This document shows positions 63,875 through 64,000 of a DNA stretch of 64,000 nt, in pieces. The stretch is from Reticulitermes speratus. Taxonomy: Eukaryota > Arthropoda > Insecta > Blattodea > Rhinotermitidae. The DNA is taken from NCBI GenBank assembly GCA_021186555.1, contig JAJKFL010000005.1:51057635-51121634 (forward strand), read 5' to 3'. The notes under the pieces are model-generated. The model saw nothing but the letters and a program-made list of their open reading frames with translations, ran no database searches and was not told the DNA's origin. The position numbers were made by a program, and so were the translations under genes. Each line of letters opens with the position of its first letter. The stretch's first letter is position 1.

Positions 63875-64000
63875 TGGGTAGGTGGATGAAAGAGGAGGTA
63901 GCAGGGTTCTGTGAAACGCGGTACACATCTGCCACCACGACATGGCTTTGTAGCTATCGACGTGAGAGCTTCAAGTCATGTCCTTCATTATATCTGTTGA
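63875..64000. other. Window edge, nothing recognised
   Basis: Too short to interpret. Confidence 0.3.

Overview
This is nuclear DNA of an arthropod, most likely a large-genome polyneopteran insect. A cockroach or termite type is my guess from the style of its dispersed repeats; I did not identify the species. It is AT-rich, has introns and is crowded with decayed transposons, SINEs and tandem arrays. I recognise one cellular gene: UFD1, the substrate-recruiting cofactor of p97/Cdc48, on the + strand from 11108 to 16540. It has seven coding exons and predicts 300 residues. I see no prokaryotic operons, CRISPR arrays, rRNA genes or functional tRNA genes.

Layout. 1-11 kb: AT-rich, C-poor + strand with a few old repeats and a fold-back element at 8.5-9.2 kb. 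11.1-16.5 kb: UFD1, whose introns 5 and 6 hold a LINE remnant, two fold-back elements, a SINE and LINE debris. 16.5-24 kb: the UFD1 3' flank, then a 1-kb ribozyme-bearing inverted-repeat element with an internal 95-bp array, and assorted MITEs and SINEs. 24-31 kb: a 46-bp minisatellite, a mariner-related MITE, a pogo-like MITE with a SINE nested in it, and SINEs. 31-43 kb: an inverted mariner dimer and two piggyBac-like MITEs, each swollen by a 114-bp satellite (about 11 and 20 copies), with more SINEs and inverted-repeat elements between them. 43-50 kb: LINE 3' ends, a CTAA microsatellite, a 33-bp repeat, a 15-bp array of about 72 copies and a hAT MITE. 50-64 kb: back-to-back LINE fragments, nested SINEs, a DUF4817-type mariner remnant, a 37-bp minisatellite, a PIF/Harbinger element with a decayed MADF-domain gene, an 88-bp tandem repeat and more SINEs.

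The strongest unexplained structure is a set of short hammerhead-ribozyme-like motifs: CUGANGA, an unpaired pyrimidine, a stem-loop, then GAAAC. They occur at about ten dispersed loci, usually as inverted pairs inside fold-back elements. All three hammerhead stems are kept by compensatory change between families while the core stays fixed. This matches the minimal hammerheads known from Penelope-like retroelements, but no reverse transcriptase or GIY-YIG gene lies in the window, so these look non-autonomous. Several elements share a second mark, a CACCGTGCAT hairpin outside one arm. In one element the perfectly palindromic stem II has apparently seeded an eight-unit tandem amplification.

Nothing here forms a metabolic pathway. 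The long open frames in the 15-bp, 37-bp and 46-bp arrays are by-products of tandem repetition and are not called as genes.
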